The position numbers were made by a program, and so were the translations under genes. Under the pieces are notes generated by a model that saw only the letters and a program-made list of their open reading frames with translations, had not been told where the DNA came from and did no database searches. This document shows, in pieces, positions 1 through 8,176 of a stretch of DNA of 64,000 nucleotides (position 1 is its first letter; each line of letters begins with the position of its first letter). This DNA is from M30B80 sp965656935 (GTDB lineage: Bacteria; Pseudomonadota; Alphaproteobacteria; Rhodobacterales; Rhodobacteraceae), in assembly GCA_965656935.1 (NCBI GenBank), contig CBFHMG010000003.1:124001-188000 (forward strand), given 5' to 3'.

Positions 1-162
1 GGCACCGCTTGCCGTCGCACGGTTGGACAAGCCAAGGCGATGTACCTTGCCGATTACCGCATTGCGGGTCACACCACCAAGTTCCTTGGCGATCTGGCTG
101 GCCGATTGGCCCTCTCCCCACATCTTTTTCAAAATTTCGACGCGCTCGTCGGTCCAGGACAT
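1..162 (-). CDS. gcrA: GcrA cell-cycle regulator, N-terminal part (gene cut by window edge)
   Basis: Reading the minus strand from 162 gives 54 codons open to the window edge, starting MSWTDERVEILKKMWGEG and continuing through an ASQIAKELGG / TRNAVIGKVHRLGL stretch. This is the helix-turn-helix N terminus of GcrA, which in alphaproteobacteria binds sigma-70 RNA polymerase and activates promoters carrying methylated GANTC sites, so it acts in cell-cycle transcription. A strong AGGAGG ribosome site lies 5-6 bases before the ATG. The C-terminal part, which contacts sigma, is outside the window. It is divergent from the ABC permease gene; about 140 bases between them must hold both promoters. Identity is high confidence; only the first third of a roughly 200-residue protein is visible. 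Confidence 0.9.
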   Translation of the reverse strand, partial: MSWTDERVEILKKMWGEGQSASQIAKELGGVTRNAVIGKVHRLGLSNRATASGA

Positions 163-305
163 TCCGTCCTCCTGATCATCTGTGCACAAAGCCCCTTCAA
201 AAGGGACCCTTGCATATGGAGCGCTTACGCGCGAATTGGAAGGGCCATTTTACCTTCCCCAGTGGCAGACACAATGGCAGACGCAGGAAAAGAAAGCGGA
301 AACTG

Positions 306-1124
306 ATGTCACAGGCAGAGCAAAGCACAAATGAAGGCATGGGCGTGCGCCGTTTCGGGCGTATGAACTGGCTGGGTCTGTATACTTTGACTTGGCGTGA
401 GGTGATGCGGTTTACAACCGTCTGGACCCAAACCCTGCTGGCCCCTCTGGTGACGGCAGGTCTTTTCATCCTGATTTTCTCGCTCGCGATCGGTGGTCAG
501 CGTGGAGATGTGATGGGGGTAAGCTTTTTGCATTTCATCGCTCCGGGCATTTTGATGATGACGGTGATCCAGAACAGTTTTGCAAATACCTCCTCCTCCA
601 TCGTGATTTCGCGCGTGCAAGGCAATATCGTTGATACATTGATGCCACCGCTCAGCCCGATTGAATTGGTCATTGGCTATGTCACGGGCGGTGTTATGCG
701 CGGGCTATGTGTGGCGGTTGCGGTGGCCGTGATCTTGTTCCCGATTTTAGGGCTGGGAATTGCGCATCCTGTCTGGGCGCTTGTCTTCGTTTTGCTGGGG
801 GCAGCCTTCCTTGGCGCGCTTGGCGTAGTCGCGGGCATTCTGGCGCAGAAATTCGACCAGATCGCTGCAATCACCAATTTCCTTGTAATCCCGCTCAGCT
901 TTTTGTCAGGCACCTTTTATTCGATCGAGGCAGTGCCGGGCTTTATGAACACGATCAGCCATTGGAACCCCGTCTTTTACCTGATCGACGGGGCGCGCTA
1001 CGGGGTTTTGGGGGTTTCGGACAGCTCCCCATGGAAAGGGCTGGCGGTGGCGAGTTTTGCCACGGCCGCTGTGATCACCCTTGCATGGCGCTGGTTCAAG
1101 ACGGGTTACCGCCTTAAAAGCTAG
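306..1124 (+). CDS. ABC-2 type transporter permease
   Basis: 272-residue integral membrane protein with about six hydrophobic segments, of the ABC-2 permease family (YadH/NodJ-like exporters). After a polar N terminus of about 30 residues come membrane segments near residues 45-65, 85-105, 125-150, 160-185, 190-210 and 240-260; the stretch GTFYSIEAVPGF followed by HWNPVFYLIDGARYG is typical of these exporter permeases. The ATP-binding partner is not in the window and may lie beyond gcrA or elsewhere. The open frame extends upstream, but that part overlaps the gcrA coding region on the other strand, so I take the ATG at 306; ATGs at 336 or 363 are also possible because the ribosome site is weak. 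Substrate unknown. Confidence 0.85.
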   Translation: MSQAEQSTNEGMGVRRFGRMNWLGLYTLTWREVMRFTTVWTQTLLAPLVTAGLFILIFSLAIGGQRGDVMGVSFLHFIAPGILMMTVIQNSFANTSSSIVISRVQGNIVDTLMPPLSPIELVIGYVTGGVMRGLCVAVAVAVILFPILGLGIAHPVWALVFVLLGAAFLGALGVVAGILAQKFDQIAAITNFLVIPLSFLSGTFYSIEAVPGFMNTISHWNPVFYLIDGARYGVLGVSDSSPWKGLAVASFATAAVITLAWRWFKTGYRLKS

Positions 1125-1131
1125 GGCGCAA

Positions 1132-2058
1132 TTACTGCCCGAGGCACCACCGCATGATCGCCTTTTGCGCATGCAGGCGGTTCTCGGCCTCGTCAAAGAT
1201 CACCGAATGGGGCCCATCCATAACCTCGGAGGTTGCTTCATCCTCACGATGGGCAGGCAGGCAATGCATGAAGAGTGCATCGTCTTTTGCATGTTTCATC
1301 AGCTCGGCATTTACCTGATAGCCGCGCAGCTGGTTATGGCGCCTTTCGCGTGCGGATTGGCTGTCATGCATTGAAACCCACGTGTCCGTCACCACCAGAT
1401 CGGCACCTGTCACGGCCTCCACGGCATTGCGGGTGATCTCGACCTTGACGCCCTTGGCGCGCGCCTCATCAAGAAAGACCTTCTCGGGGTCCAGCGTTTC
1501 GGGGCCTGCAAAGGTCAGATCAAAACCGAACTGGCCGGCAGCATGGGCAAAGCTGGCAAAGACATTATTGCCATCGCCGCACCAAGTGACCTTCTTGCCT
1601 TTGATCGGGCCGCGATGTTCCTCATAGGTCAGGATATCGGCCATGATCTGGCAGGGATGGGTGCGGTTTGTCAGGCCGTTGATCACAGGCACCGTCGCAT
1701 ATTCCGCCAGTTCCAACAGAACATCTTCTTCAAAGGTGCGGATCATGATCATATCGACATAGCGGCTGAGAACGCGGGCTGTATCGGCAATCGTTTCGCC
1801 ATGGCCAAGCTGCATTTCCGAGCCCGAGAGCACCATTGTCTGCCCACCCATCTGGCGCACACCCACATCGAATGACACGCGCGTGCGGGTCGAGGGCTTT
1901 TCGAAGATCAACGCAACCATATGGTCTTTGAGCGGCAGATCATCATCAAGCGCACCTTTGGGGCGGCCCGCGCGGGCGGCTTTCATGGATGACGCATTAT
2001 CGATCATATGTCTCAATGCGGCTGGGTCGGTTTTATTGATGTCGAGAAAATGGTTCAT
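1132..2058 (-). CDS. argF: Ornithine carbamoyltransferase
   Basis: 308 residues, the normal length. Transfers the carbamoyl group of carbamoyl phosphate to ornithine to make citrulline in cytoplasmic arginine synthesis. The carbamoyl phosphate motif STRTR is at 56-60, HPCQ at 134-137, and the ornithine-side motif HCLPAHR at 265-271, all intact. It is the last gene of an argD - acetyltransferase - argF series on the minus strand, 75 bases after the acetyltransferase gene. Its stop is only 7 bases from the stop of the convergent ABC permease gene, with no room for a separate terminator. carB, at the far right of this window, would provide carbamoyl phosphate. Confidence 0.97.
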   Translation of the reverse strand: MNHFLDINKTDPAALRHMIDNASSMKAARAGRPKGALDDDLPLKDHMVALIFEKPSTRTRVSFDVGVRQMGGQTMVLSGSEMQLGHGETIADTARVLSRYVDMIMIRTFEEDVLLELAEYATVPVINGLTNRTHPCQIMADILTYEEHRGPIKGKKVTWCGDGNNVFASFAHAAGQFGFDLTFAGPETLDPEKVFLDEARAKGVKVEITRNAVEAVTGADLVVTDTWVSMHDSQSARERRHNQLRGYQVNAELMKHAKDDALFMHCLPAHREDEATSEVMDGPHSVIFDEAENRLHAQKAIMRWCLGQ

Positions 2059-2133
2059 CTGGATGTCTTTGTTCTTTGAACGAGCAAGCGCCCATGGATT
2101 GAAATTTCGATCGAACAGGTCTGGATCTGGGTA

Positions 2134-2679
2134 TCAGCAAACAGACTGCGCGAATGCCTTTTCTTTTTGGAAAGGGGCGGCGTCTTGTCGGTAGCGCATG
2201 ACCAGCACGCGGTCGCCATCCTCGCAAATGCGGTCTTCAAGGGGCACAAACCCTGCACCTCTATAGGCCGCAATCGCGCGGGTATTATTCGGGTCGGGGT
2301 CAACCAAGACTGTTGAGGCGCCTTGCGCCATCAATTCTTCGGCCCGCTGGCGAAGATAGGCTTGAACATGACCTTTGCCCAAAAAAGCAGGATCGCCAAG
2401 GAAAGTGTCAATTGCGCGCGCATCCTCAGCCTCACCACGATATTGCGGGGCGGGCCAATGATGCGCGGGGTAGTCTTGCACAAAGGCAAAGGGCGCGCCC
2501 GCAAGCTCAACAATGCGCATATCTGTTGGGCCGTTCTCAAGATCTTCCTCGATCAAGGCGATCTCCAGCGCGGCCTCACCCCACCAACCGCCAATATGGG
2601 GCTGGTTGAGCCAGCCCCTGATCATCGGATAATCGGCGCGCGTGATGGCGCGGAAATGATAGCGGCTATTCTGCGGCAT
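2134..2679 (-). CDS. GNAT acetyltransferase, AAC(6')-like
   Basis: 181-residue GNAT-fold acetyltransferase. Starting at the ATG at 2679, which overlaps the argD stop by 14 bases and has a GGAGG about 9 bases upstream, the protein begins MPQNSRYHFRAITRADY. Features shared with the aminoglycoside 6'-N-acetyltransferase group are WLNQPHIGGWWGE near residues 23-35, the acetyl-CoA loop around FLGKGH near residue 98, and the DPDPNNTRAIAAYRGAGF block near residues 125-142. Such proteins also include siderophore and unknown small-molecule acetylases, so a resistance role is not proven. Its place between argD and argF suggests co-transcription with arginine synthesis; it is not an N-acetylglutamate synthase by sequence. 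Confidence 0.85.
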   Translation of the reverse strand: MPQNSRYHFRAITRADYPMIRGWLNQPHIGGWWGEAALEIALIEEDLENGPTDMRIVELAGAPFAFVQDYPAHHWPAPQYRGEAEDARAIDTFLGDPAFLGKGHVQAYLRQRAEELMAQGASTVLVDPDPNNTRAIAAYRGAGFVPLEDRICEDGDRVLVMRYRQDAAPFQKEKAFAQSVC

Positions 2680-3859
2680 GGGCCTTTGCCTCCAAGGCGG
2701 TCGCGGCTTTATCAAGCCGTTCAAGCCCTTCATTGATCTCGTCCTCACTGATCAAGAGCGAGGGCAGAACACGGATCACATTATCCCCGCCCGGCACTGT
2801 CAGCAGGCCCGCATCATATCCCGCATTGACCACATCAAGATTGGGAATTTTGCATTTCACACCAATCATGAAGCCTTGGCCACGGACGCCTTCAAAGATT
2901 GAGGGGTGGGCCGCAACAATCCCTTCGAGCTTTTGGCGCAGGAACCCCGCGCGGTGGTTCACATCATCCAGCACGCCGTCTTTGGTCAACTCATCCACCA
3001 CAGCGCAGCCAACCGCGCAGCCAAGCGGATTGCCACCATAGGTGGAACCATGCGTGCCTGCCGTCATGCCAGAGGCGGCAGCTTCCGTGGCCAGCAAAGC
3101 ACCAAGCGGGAACCCCCCGCCGATGCCCTTGGCGACCATCATGATATCGGGGTTCACGCCCGCCCATTCATGCGCAAACAGCTTGCCCGTCCTGCCCATG
3201 CCACATTGAATCTCGTCAAGGATCAGCAGCAGGCCATGTTCGTCGCAGAGATCACGCAGGCCTTTGAGGCATTGATCAGGCAGCGGGCGGATACCGCTTT
3301 CGCCTTGAATGGGCTCGATCATAATCGCGCCGATATCAGACTGTGCGGCGGCTTTGGTCAGCGCCTCATGATCGCCGAATGGCAGATGCAGGAAGCCCTC
3401 CATCAAGGGACCAAAGCCCTTGGTCAGCTTCTCGGCGCCCGCAGCCGCAATCGCACCCGTGGAGCGGCCATGGAACGCGCCCTCAAAGGTGATGATGCCT
3501 ATGCGCTCAGACTGGCCTTTTTCATACCAGTATTTCCGCGCCATCTTGATGGCCAGTTCCGCAGCTTCCGTGCCGGAATTGCAGAAAAAGACGGTATCCG
3601 CGAAAGTATGCTCAACCAGCTTTTCAGCCAGCGCTTCCTGCTGGGGCACATTATAAAGGTTCGAGGTATGCCAAAGCTGGTCGGCCTGGTCTTTCAAGGC
3701 CCCGACAACCGCAGGATGGCCATGACCGAGCGCCATGACCGCAATGCCCGAGGCGAAATCGAGAAAACGTCGGCCATCTGCCTCGACCAACCATGCCCCT
3801 TCGCCTTTGACGAAAGAGAGAGGTGCGCGCGAGTAGCTTGGCAGGACCGGCGAAATCAT
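2666..3859 (-). CDS. argD: Acetylornithine aminotransferase (argD type)
   Basis: 397-residue class III PLP aminotransferase that converts N-acetylglutamate semialdehyde to N-acetylornithine; many ArgD enzymes also accept succinyldiaminopimelate in lysine synthesis. NSGTEA at 94-99 binds the cofactor phosphate, DEIQ at 215-218 contacts the pyridine ring, and K244 in VAKGIGGG is the Schiff-base lysine. The ATG at 3859 is chosen because AAGGAG sits 7 bases upstream and homologues start at this point; the frame is open for 20 further codons. First gene of the argD-GNAT-argF series. Confidence 0.96.
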   Translation of the reverse strand: MISPVLPSYSRAPLSFVKGEGAWLVEADGRRFLDFASGIAVMALGHGHPAVVGALKDQADQLWHTSNLYNVPQQEALAEKLVEHTFADTVFFCNSGTEAAELAIKMARKYWYEKGQSERIGIITFEGAFHGRSTGAIAAAGAEKLTKGFGPLMEGFLHLPFGDHEALTKAAAQSDIGAIMIEPIQGESGIRPLPDQCLKGLRDLCDEHGLLLILDEIQCGMGRTGKLFAHEWAGVNPDIMMVAKGIGGGFPLGALLATEAAASGMTAGTHGSTYGGNPLGCAVGCAVVDELTKDGVLDDVNHRAGFLRQKLEGIVAAHPSIFEGVRGQGFMIGVKCKIPNLDVVNAGYDAGLLTVPGGDNVIRVLPSLLISEDEINEGLERLDKAATALEAKAHAAE

Positions 3860-3938
3860 CGGAATCTCCTTGGGTTGAATCGAAGGGATTTGCTTGCCCG
3901 AAAGCCACGCCCAAGTCAATTAAGGGCCGCTTATGGGG

Positions 3939-4427
3939 TCAAGCAGCATTCATGATAATACAGGTGGTCGAGCCCGTCGCATAGAGCTTGCCATCCTGCG
4001 CGCCGCGGATGGTACCCTCGGCAACACCCGTTGAGCGCCCCGCATGCGAGACCACACCTTCTGCGATAATCTCCATGCCCAAAGGGATCGAACGGGTGAT
4101 GTTCACCTTGTATTCAAGCGTTGTATAGACCGCGCCCTTGGGCACTTTGGTCATGACGGCGCAGGCCATCGCACTATCAAGCAATGTGCCATACCAACCG
4201 CCATGCACCGTTCCCATCGGGTTTGTATGCTCGAACTCGGGGCGTCCGTTGAATGTGACGCGGCCATCCTCAACACTTGTGAGACGGTAATTGATGCCTT
4301 GGCCGATCGGAGGGTGGGGCAGGCGCCCTTCAAGGATTGCGCGCATGAAGTCAAAGCCCGACATCGAGGTCAGCACCTCGCGAGAGACAAGCCCGTTCAT
4401 ATCGCTTGCGAAAATCGGTTCGGCCAT
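3939..4427 (-). CDS. PaaI-family hotdog thioesterase
   Basis: 162-residue single-domain hotdog-fold protein. The central NPMGTVHGGWYGTLLDSAM segment (residues about 69-87) carries the HGG signature of PaaI-type acyl-CoA thioesterases, where the loop and following helix form the active site at a dimer interface. Substrate cannot be told from sequence. A good AAGGAG ribosome site precedes the ATG at 4427. It lies about 80 bases upstream of argD on the same strand and could be transcribed with it, but there is no functional link to arginine synthesis that I can see. Confidence 0.85.
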   Translation of the reverse strand: MAEPIFASDMNGLVSREVLTSMSGFDFMRAILEGRLPHPPIGQGINYRLTSVEDGRVTFNGRPEFEHTNPMGTVHGGWYGTLLDSAMACAVMTKVPKGAVYTTLEYKVNITRSIPLGMEIIAEGVVSHAGRSTGVAEGTIRGAQDGKLYATGSTTCIIMNAA

Positions 4428-4511
4428 GGGCGCTCCTTATTTGTATAGGAGCTATGCTGGCCTGCCTTCCGAGATTGGGCAAGAGGCCGCGCTAAAAACC
4501 GACGCAACGAA

Positions 4512-4539
4512 AAAGGGTGCGAGCTGCCTCGCACCCTTT
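4512..4539 (-). terminator. Hairpin terminator after metF
   Basis: A perfect 12-bp stem (4512-4523 with 4528-4539) around the tetraloop CTGC, with AAAG at the left and CTTT at the right. It starts 27 bases after the metF stop on the minus strand. The A/T edges make it potentially active on either strand. Confidence 0.85.
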
Positions 4540-4566
4540 CCTATTGGTTGTCTCGAAAGAAACGCT

Positions 4567-5433
4567 TTAGGCGACTTCGGCAAGGCTGGCCTGAGGGGTC
4601 ACGCCAAGGGCTGCGCAAATCTCGCGGGTCAGGTCAGGGGTGTTGAGCGTGTAGAAATGCAGGTCCTCGACACCGCCCTCGATCAGGTCCGAACAAAGCT
4701 CAGTACAGATCGCGGTGGATAGAAGATGTTCGCGATCATCACGTTCGGCCTTGTCATAGGCCTCATCCACCCAAGTCGGAATGAAGGCCCCAGTAGCTGC
4801 GGCAAAGCGGCGGACCGCTTTCCATTTGTTGATCGGCAGGATGCCCGGAATGATCGTTGCGTCAATGCCCGCTTTTTCGCAGGCGTCGCGGAAACGGAAG
4901 AAGGTTTCGGCTTCAAAGAAAAACTGCGTGATTGCTGAGGATGCGCCCGCATCGACCTTGCGCTTGAGCCAGTCAACGCAGGCCTGCATGTCAGCGGCTT
5001 CGGGATGCGGGTCTGGGTAGGCACCAACGCGGATGTTGAACTTGCCTGTCTCGGCCAAGGCCTCGATCAGTTCGACGGAATTGGCAAAGCCGCCGGGATG
5101 CTGGGTGAAATGGCCTTCACCCTTTGGCGGGTCGCCGCGCAGCGCCACGATATCGGTCACGCCAGCCGCGGCATAGCTATTGGCGATCTCAAGGGTTTCT
5201 TCGCGGGTGGCTTTCACACAGGTCAAATGCGCCGCAACCTTTACCCCGTAATTGGCATGGATTGTTTTGACCGCATCATGGGTCAGATCACGCGTTGTGC
5301 CGCCCGCGCCATAGGTCACCGAGACGAATTCAGGCGAGAGCGGTGCCAGCACTCCGAGCGTATCCCACAGCTTGAATGACGCCTCGATCGATTGGGGCGG
5401 GAAGAATTCGAAGGAAACGCGCGGCGTGGTCAT
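4567..5433 (-). CDS. metF: Methylenetetrahydrofolate reductase
   Basis: 288 residues, the usual length of bacterial MetF. FAD-dependent reduction of 5,10-methylene-THF to 5-methyl-THF, the methyl donor for methionine synthesis. N-terminal SFEFFPP (7-13), SVTYGAGG (38-45), the LRGDPPKG loop (about 99-106) and AITQFFFEAE (about 164-173) are hallmark FAD/folate-binding segments of a TIM barrel. It is divergent from a LysR-type gene, which by location is the likely methionine regulator, and ends in a strong hairpin. Confidence 0.97.
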   Translation of the reverse strand: MTTPRVSFEFFPPQSIEASFKLWDTLGVLAPLSPEFVSVTYGAGGTTRDLTHDAVKTIHANYGVKVAAHLTCVKATREETLEIANSYAAAGVTDIVALRGDPPKGEGHFTQHPGGFANSVELIEALAETGKFNIRVGAYPDPHPEAADMQACVDWLKRKVDAGASSAITQFFFEAETFFRFRDACEKAGIDATIIPGILPINKWKAVRRFAAATGAFIPTWVDEAYDKAERDDREHLLSTAICTELCSDLIEGGVEDLHFYTLNTPDLTREICAALGVTPQASLAEVA

Positions 5434-5486
5434 GTGATTCTCAATCCTTGATCTATTACCCCATGATGTCGCATAGATTGCTCTAG

Positions 5487-5499
5487 TGAGACAAATTCA
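5487..5499. promoter_or_regulatory. Candidate MetR-type operator between metF and the LysR gene
   Basis: TGAGACAAATTCA matches the palindromic MetR consensus TGAA-N5-TTCA known from enterobacteria, with a single mismatch in the left half. It lies in the 94-base divergent intergenic region, 29 bases before the regulator start. LysR regulators usually bind such sites in the shared promoter region. Only position and match to the consensus support it. Confidence 0.5.
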
Positions 5500-5527
5500 T
5501 AAAACTCATCATCTATATGAGCCGCAC

Positions 5528-6436
5528 ATGCATATCGAGTTTCGACATCTGAAAACCATCAAGGCCATTTATGAATCGGGTGGCCTCGCGAAAGCGGCGG
5601 ATACCCTTCATATCACGCAATCTGCCCTCAGCCATCAGATCAAGGGGCTGGAGGATCAGGCGGGGGTTGAGTTGTTCGTGCGGCGCTCAAAGCCGATGAA
5701 GCTGTCGCCTGCGGGAATGAAGCTGCTGCGCTTGGCCGAAGACATCCTGCCAAGGATCGCCGCCTTGGAGGAAGATTTCAGTGGCCTGCGCTCGGGCAAG
5801 ACGGGGCGCTTGCATATCGCCATCGAATGTCATGCCTGTTTTGATTGGTTGCTGCCCGTGCTGGAAGCCTTCAGGCAAGCATGGCCTGATATTGATGTTG
5901 ATATTCGCCCCGGTCTGCAATTTGAGGCCTTACCCGCATTGCTGCGCGAGGAGGTGGATTTGGTCGTCTCCTCGGACCCAGAAGATTTGCCTGGCGTCGA
6001 TTTCACGCCGCTTTTTGATTATGAGCCTGTTTTCATTTGCTCAAACCAGCATCCTCTGGCCCAGAAGGATTATATCGAGGCCTCGGATTTCACCAATGAA
6101 ACGCTGATTACCTATCCTGTTGAACGCACGCGGCTTGATGTGTTCACGGGGCTTTTGATGCCTGCAGGGCTTGAGCCGAAATCCATACGGCAGGTGGAGC
6201 TATCGGCGGTGATCCTGCTTTTGGTGGCCTCTAATCGGGGCGTTGCGGTCTTGCCCGATTGGGTGGTGCGCGGGCAGGGGCATAGCTCCAGCCTTGTGAC
6301 CAAACCGCTGACAAAAACGGGCCTGACCAAGCGGCTCTATGGGGCGACGCGACGTGATGATACGACCAAACCTTTCATGTCGCATGTCTTGAAGCTGGCC
6401 CGTACCGAGCCACCGAAACTCCAGCGGCGCGATTAA
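5528..6436 (+). CDS. metR: LysR-type regulator, probable MetR
   Basis: 302-residue LysR-type regulator. The N-terminal winged helix-turn-helix is clear (AKAADTLHITQSALSHQIKGLE, residues about 21-42 of the chosen start), followed by a substrate-binding domain of the LysR type. The C-terminal domain begins TGRLHIAIECHACFDWLLP, which is the pattern of MetR proteins whose co-inducer is homocysteine. It is divergent from metF, the classic MetR arrangement. I use the ATG at 5528 (MHIEFRHLK), because an upstream GTG at 5486 would put the candidate operator inside the coding sequence. Confidence 0.85.
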   Translation: MHIEFRHLKTIKAIYESGGLAKAADTLHITQSALSHQIKGLEDQAGVELFVRRSKPMKLSPAGMKLLRLAEDILPRIAALEEDFSGLRSGKTGRLHIAIECHACFDWLLPVLEAFRQAWPDIDVDIRPGLQFEALPALLREEVDLVVSSDPEDLPGVDFTPLFDYEPVFICSNQHPLAQKDYIEASDFTNETLITYPVERTRLDVFTGLLMPAGLEPKSIRQVELSAVILLLVASNRGVAVLPDWVVRGQGHSSSLVTKPLTKTGLTKRLYGATRRDDTTKPFMSHVLKLARTEPPKLQRRD

Positions 6437-6546
6437 ACTGGGGCAACCCTTGGCCAAAGGGCGGCAAGTTAAAGGATTTGCCCCCCTTGGCATAAGGCGC
6501 ACTGCCCGCTATACGCCGCGCTTGTCGCACGCCCAAGGATAAGACT

Positions 6547-7344
6547 ATGCAAGGTTCAGCCAATCTCAACATCATGATCAAGGCGGCCCGCAAAGCAGGG
6601 CGCAGCCTCGTGAAAGACTTCCGCGAAGTGGAAAACCTGCAGGTCTCCTCCAAAGGCCCCGGAGATTTCGTGAGCCGTGCCGATAAGGCCGCCGAGGATA
6701 TCTTGCGTGAAGAGCTGATGCTGGCGCGCCCGAATTACGGCTTCTTGGGCGAAGAGGGCACCTCGATCGAGGGCACTGACCCAACCCGCCGCTGGATTGT
6801 TGATCCGCTGGATGGCACCACGAATTTCCTGCACGGCATGCCGCATTGGGCCGTGTCCATCGCGCTTGAGCATAAGGGCGAGATCGTTGCAGGCGTGGTT
6901 TTTGACCCTGCCAAAGACGAGATGTTCTATGCTGAAAAAGGCTCGGGCGCGTGGCTGAATGACAGCCAGCGCATTCGCGTCTCGGGGCGCAACCGTATGA
7001 TCGAGTCGGTTTTTGCCACGGGCCTTCCTTTCGGCGGCAAGAAATACCTTCCCGCCGCCTTGCGTGATCTGGGGCAGCTTTTGCCGATGACGGCAGGTGT
7101 GCGCCGTTGGGGCGCTGCATCGCTGGATTTGGCCTATGTCGCGGCTGGTCGCTATGAGGGCTATTGGGAATATGATCTCAATGCGTGGGATATCGCAGCG
7201 GGCATCATTCTGGTGCGTGAAGCAGGCGGGTTTGTCGAGCCTGTCCGTGAAGGTCAGAACATGCTGGAAGACGGCCATCTGATCGCGGCCTCTGGCACGA
7301 TGTTCGAACCCTTTGCAAAAGTCATTCGCAGCGCGAAAGACTAA
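6547..7344 (+). CDS. suhB: Inositol monophosphatase family protein (SuhB-like)
   Basis: 265 residues, family length. Hydrolyses inositol-1-phosphate or related sugar phosphates with Mg2+; in enterobacteria SuhB also joins rRNA antitermination complexes. Metal ligands are present: E69/E70 in LGEEG, the DPLDGTTNF motif at 86-94, and the C-terminal AWDIAAG near 217. AAGGA lies 7 bases before the ATG. The gene stands alone between the LysR gene and the convergent pcs gene, so context does not narrow the substrate. Confidence 0.92.
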   Translation: MQGSANLNIMIKAARKAGRSLVKDFREVENLQVSSKGPGDFVSRADKAAEDILREELMLARPNYGFLGEEGTSIEGTDPTRRWIVDPLDGTTNFLHGMPHWAVSIALEHKGEIVAGVVFDPAKDEMFYAEKGSGAWLNDSQRIRVSGRNRMIESVFATGLPFGGKKYLPAALRDLGQLLPMTAGVRRWGAASLDLAYVAAGRYEGYWEYDLNAWDIAAGIILVREAGGFVEPVREGQNMLEDGHLIAASGTMFEPFAKVIRSAKD

Positions 7345-7379
7345 AGCATTTAACCTCAGTTGTTGCACGACGCATCACG

Positions 7380-7403
7380 CGCCGAAATCTGTGATTTCAG
7401 GCG
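7380..7403. terminator. Weak hairpin between convergent suhB and pcs genes
   Basis: CGCC-GAAATC, loop TGT, GATTTC-A-GGCG forms a stem of 10 pairs with one bulged base in the 85-base convergent gap. There is no T tract, so termination is only a guess. Confidence 0.35.
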
Positions 7404-7429
7404 GCGCTGGGCGCTCATAACTCTAGGCT

Positions 7430-8119
7430 TTAGTGGTTTTCCGTCATTTGCTGAAGGATACCTGCGATCATCAGGTAAACGGATGTCGCGGCCACTACCA
7501 TTGTGAGCGCGGGGTTTGATGCGAAATCTGTCCAAGCGGCATAGGTGATGCCAGCCGTCCAAAGGACAGCCATGCCGAGAGAGAAGGGCCGCCAGCGCTT
7601 GGTGCGCACGGGATGGATGAATTTCAGCGGCACAAACATCGCTGCCGCCAAAAGCACCACCAGACCAAGCGTGACCCACCAAGGTGGAACGATCACCAAA
7701 AGCGGCAAAACCAGCATGTTCCAGCATCCGGGAAAACCCCTGAAGCTGTAATCCGCCGTCTTCATCCGCGTGTCTGCGTAATAAATCGCACTGGCAAAAG
7801 GGATCAGCAAAACCGCGACCCAGCCGCTCCAACCGGGCAAAAGCCCCGAGGCGTAAAGCGCATAGGCGGGAATCATCACATAGGTCAGAAAATCGACCAT
7901 GAGATCGAGGATCACACCATCAATCTCGGGGGCATGTTCGCTGACCTCGTAATGGCGCGCCAAGGGCCCGTCGATCCCGTCGACCACAAAGGCAACCGCC
8001 AGCCAAAGCGCCATGCCCGCCCAGTTGTGCTGCATCGCCTCAAGCAGGGCCAGCATCGCAAGCGATGCGCCCACGGCGGTCAACATATGGATCAGGAAGG
8101 CTTTATGGCGTTGGGTCAT
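7430..8119 (-). CDS. pcs: Phosphatidylcholine synthase
   Basis: 229-residue membrane enzyme that condenses CDP-diacylglycerol with choline to phosphatidylcholine in the inner membrane; it occurs in plant- and animal-associated and marine alphaproteobacteria. The CDP-alcohol phosphotransferase signature is at residues 50-76: D50 G51, A54 R55, G68, D72 and D76, with the 12-residue spacing between R and G seen in Pcs rather than the 8 of other family members. About eight hydrophobic segments follow. I use the ATG at 8119 with GAGG six bases upstream; ATG at 8131, directly behind AAGGAGG, is equally possible and would add four residues. Confidence 0.93.
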   Translation of the reverse strand: MTQRHKAFLIHMLTAVGASLAMLALLEAMQHNWAGMALWLAVAFVVDGIDGPLARHYEVSEHAPEIDGVILDLMVDFLTYVMIPAYALYASGLLPGWSGWVAVLLIPFASAIYYADTRMKTADYSFRGFPGCWNMLVLPLLVIVPPWWVTLGLVVLLAAAMFVPLKFIHPVRTKRWRPFSLGMAVLWTAGITYAAWTDFASNPALTMVVAATSVYLMIAGILQQMTENH

Positions 8120-8176
8120 TTGATGCCTCATGCCTCCTTGTGGGAGAGAGTGCAACAGTTCTGTGACACTGCCCGC

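Noticed and set aside
9..305. N-terminal extension of the ABC permease frame
   Set aside because: It runs antisense through the gcrA coding region and its promoter; the sequence is not membrane-like.
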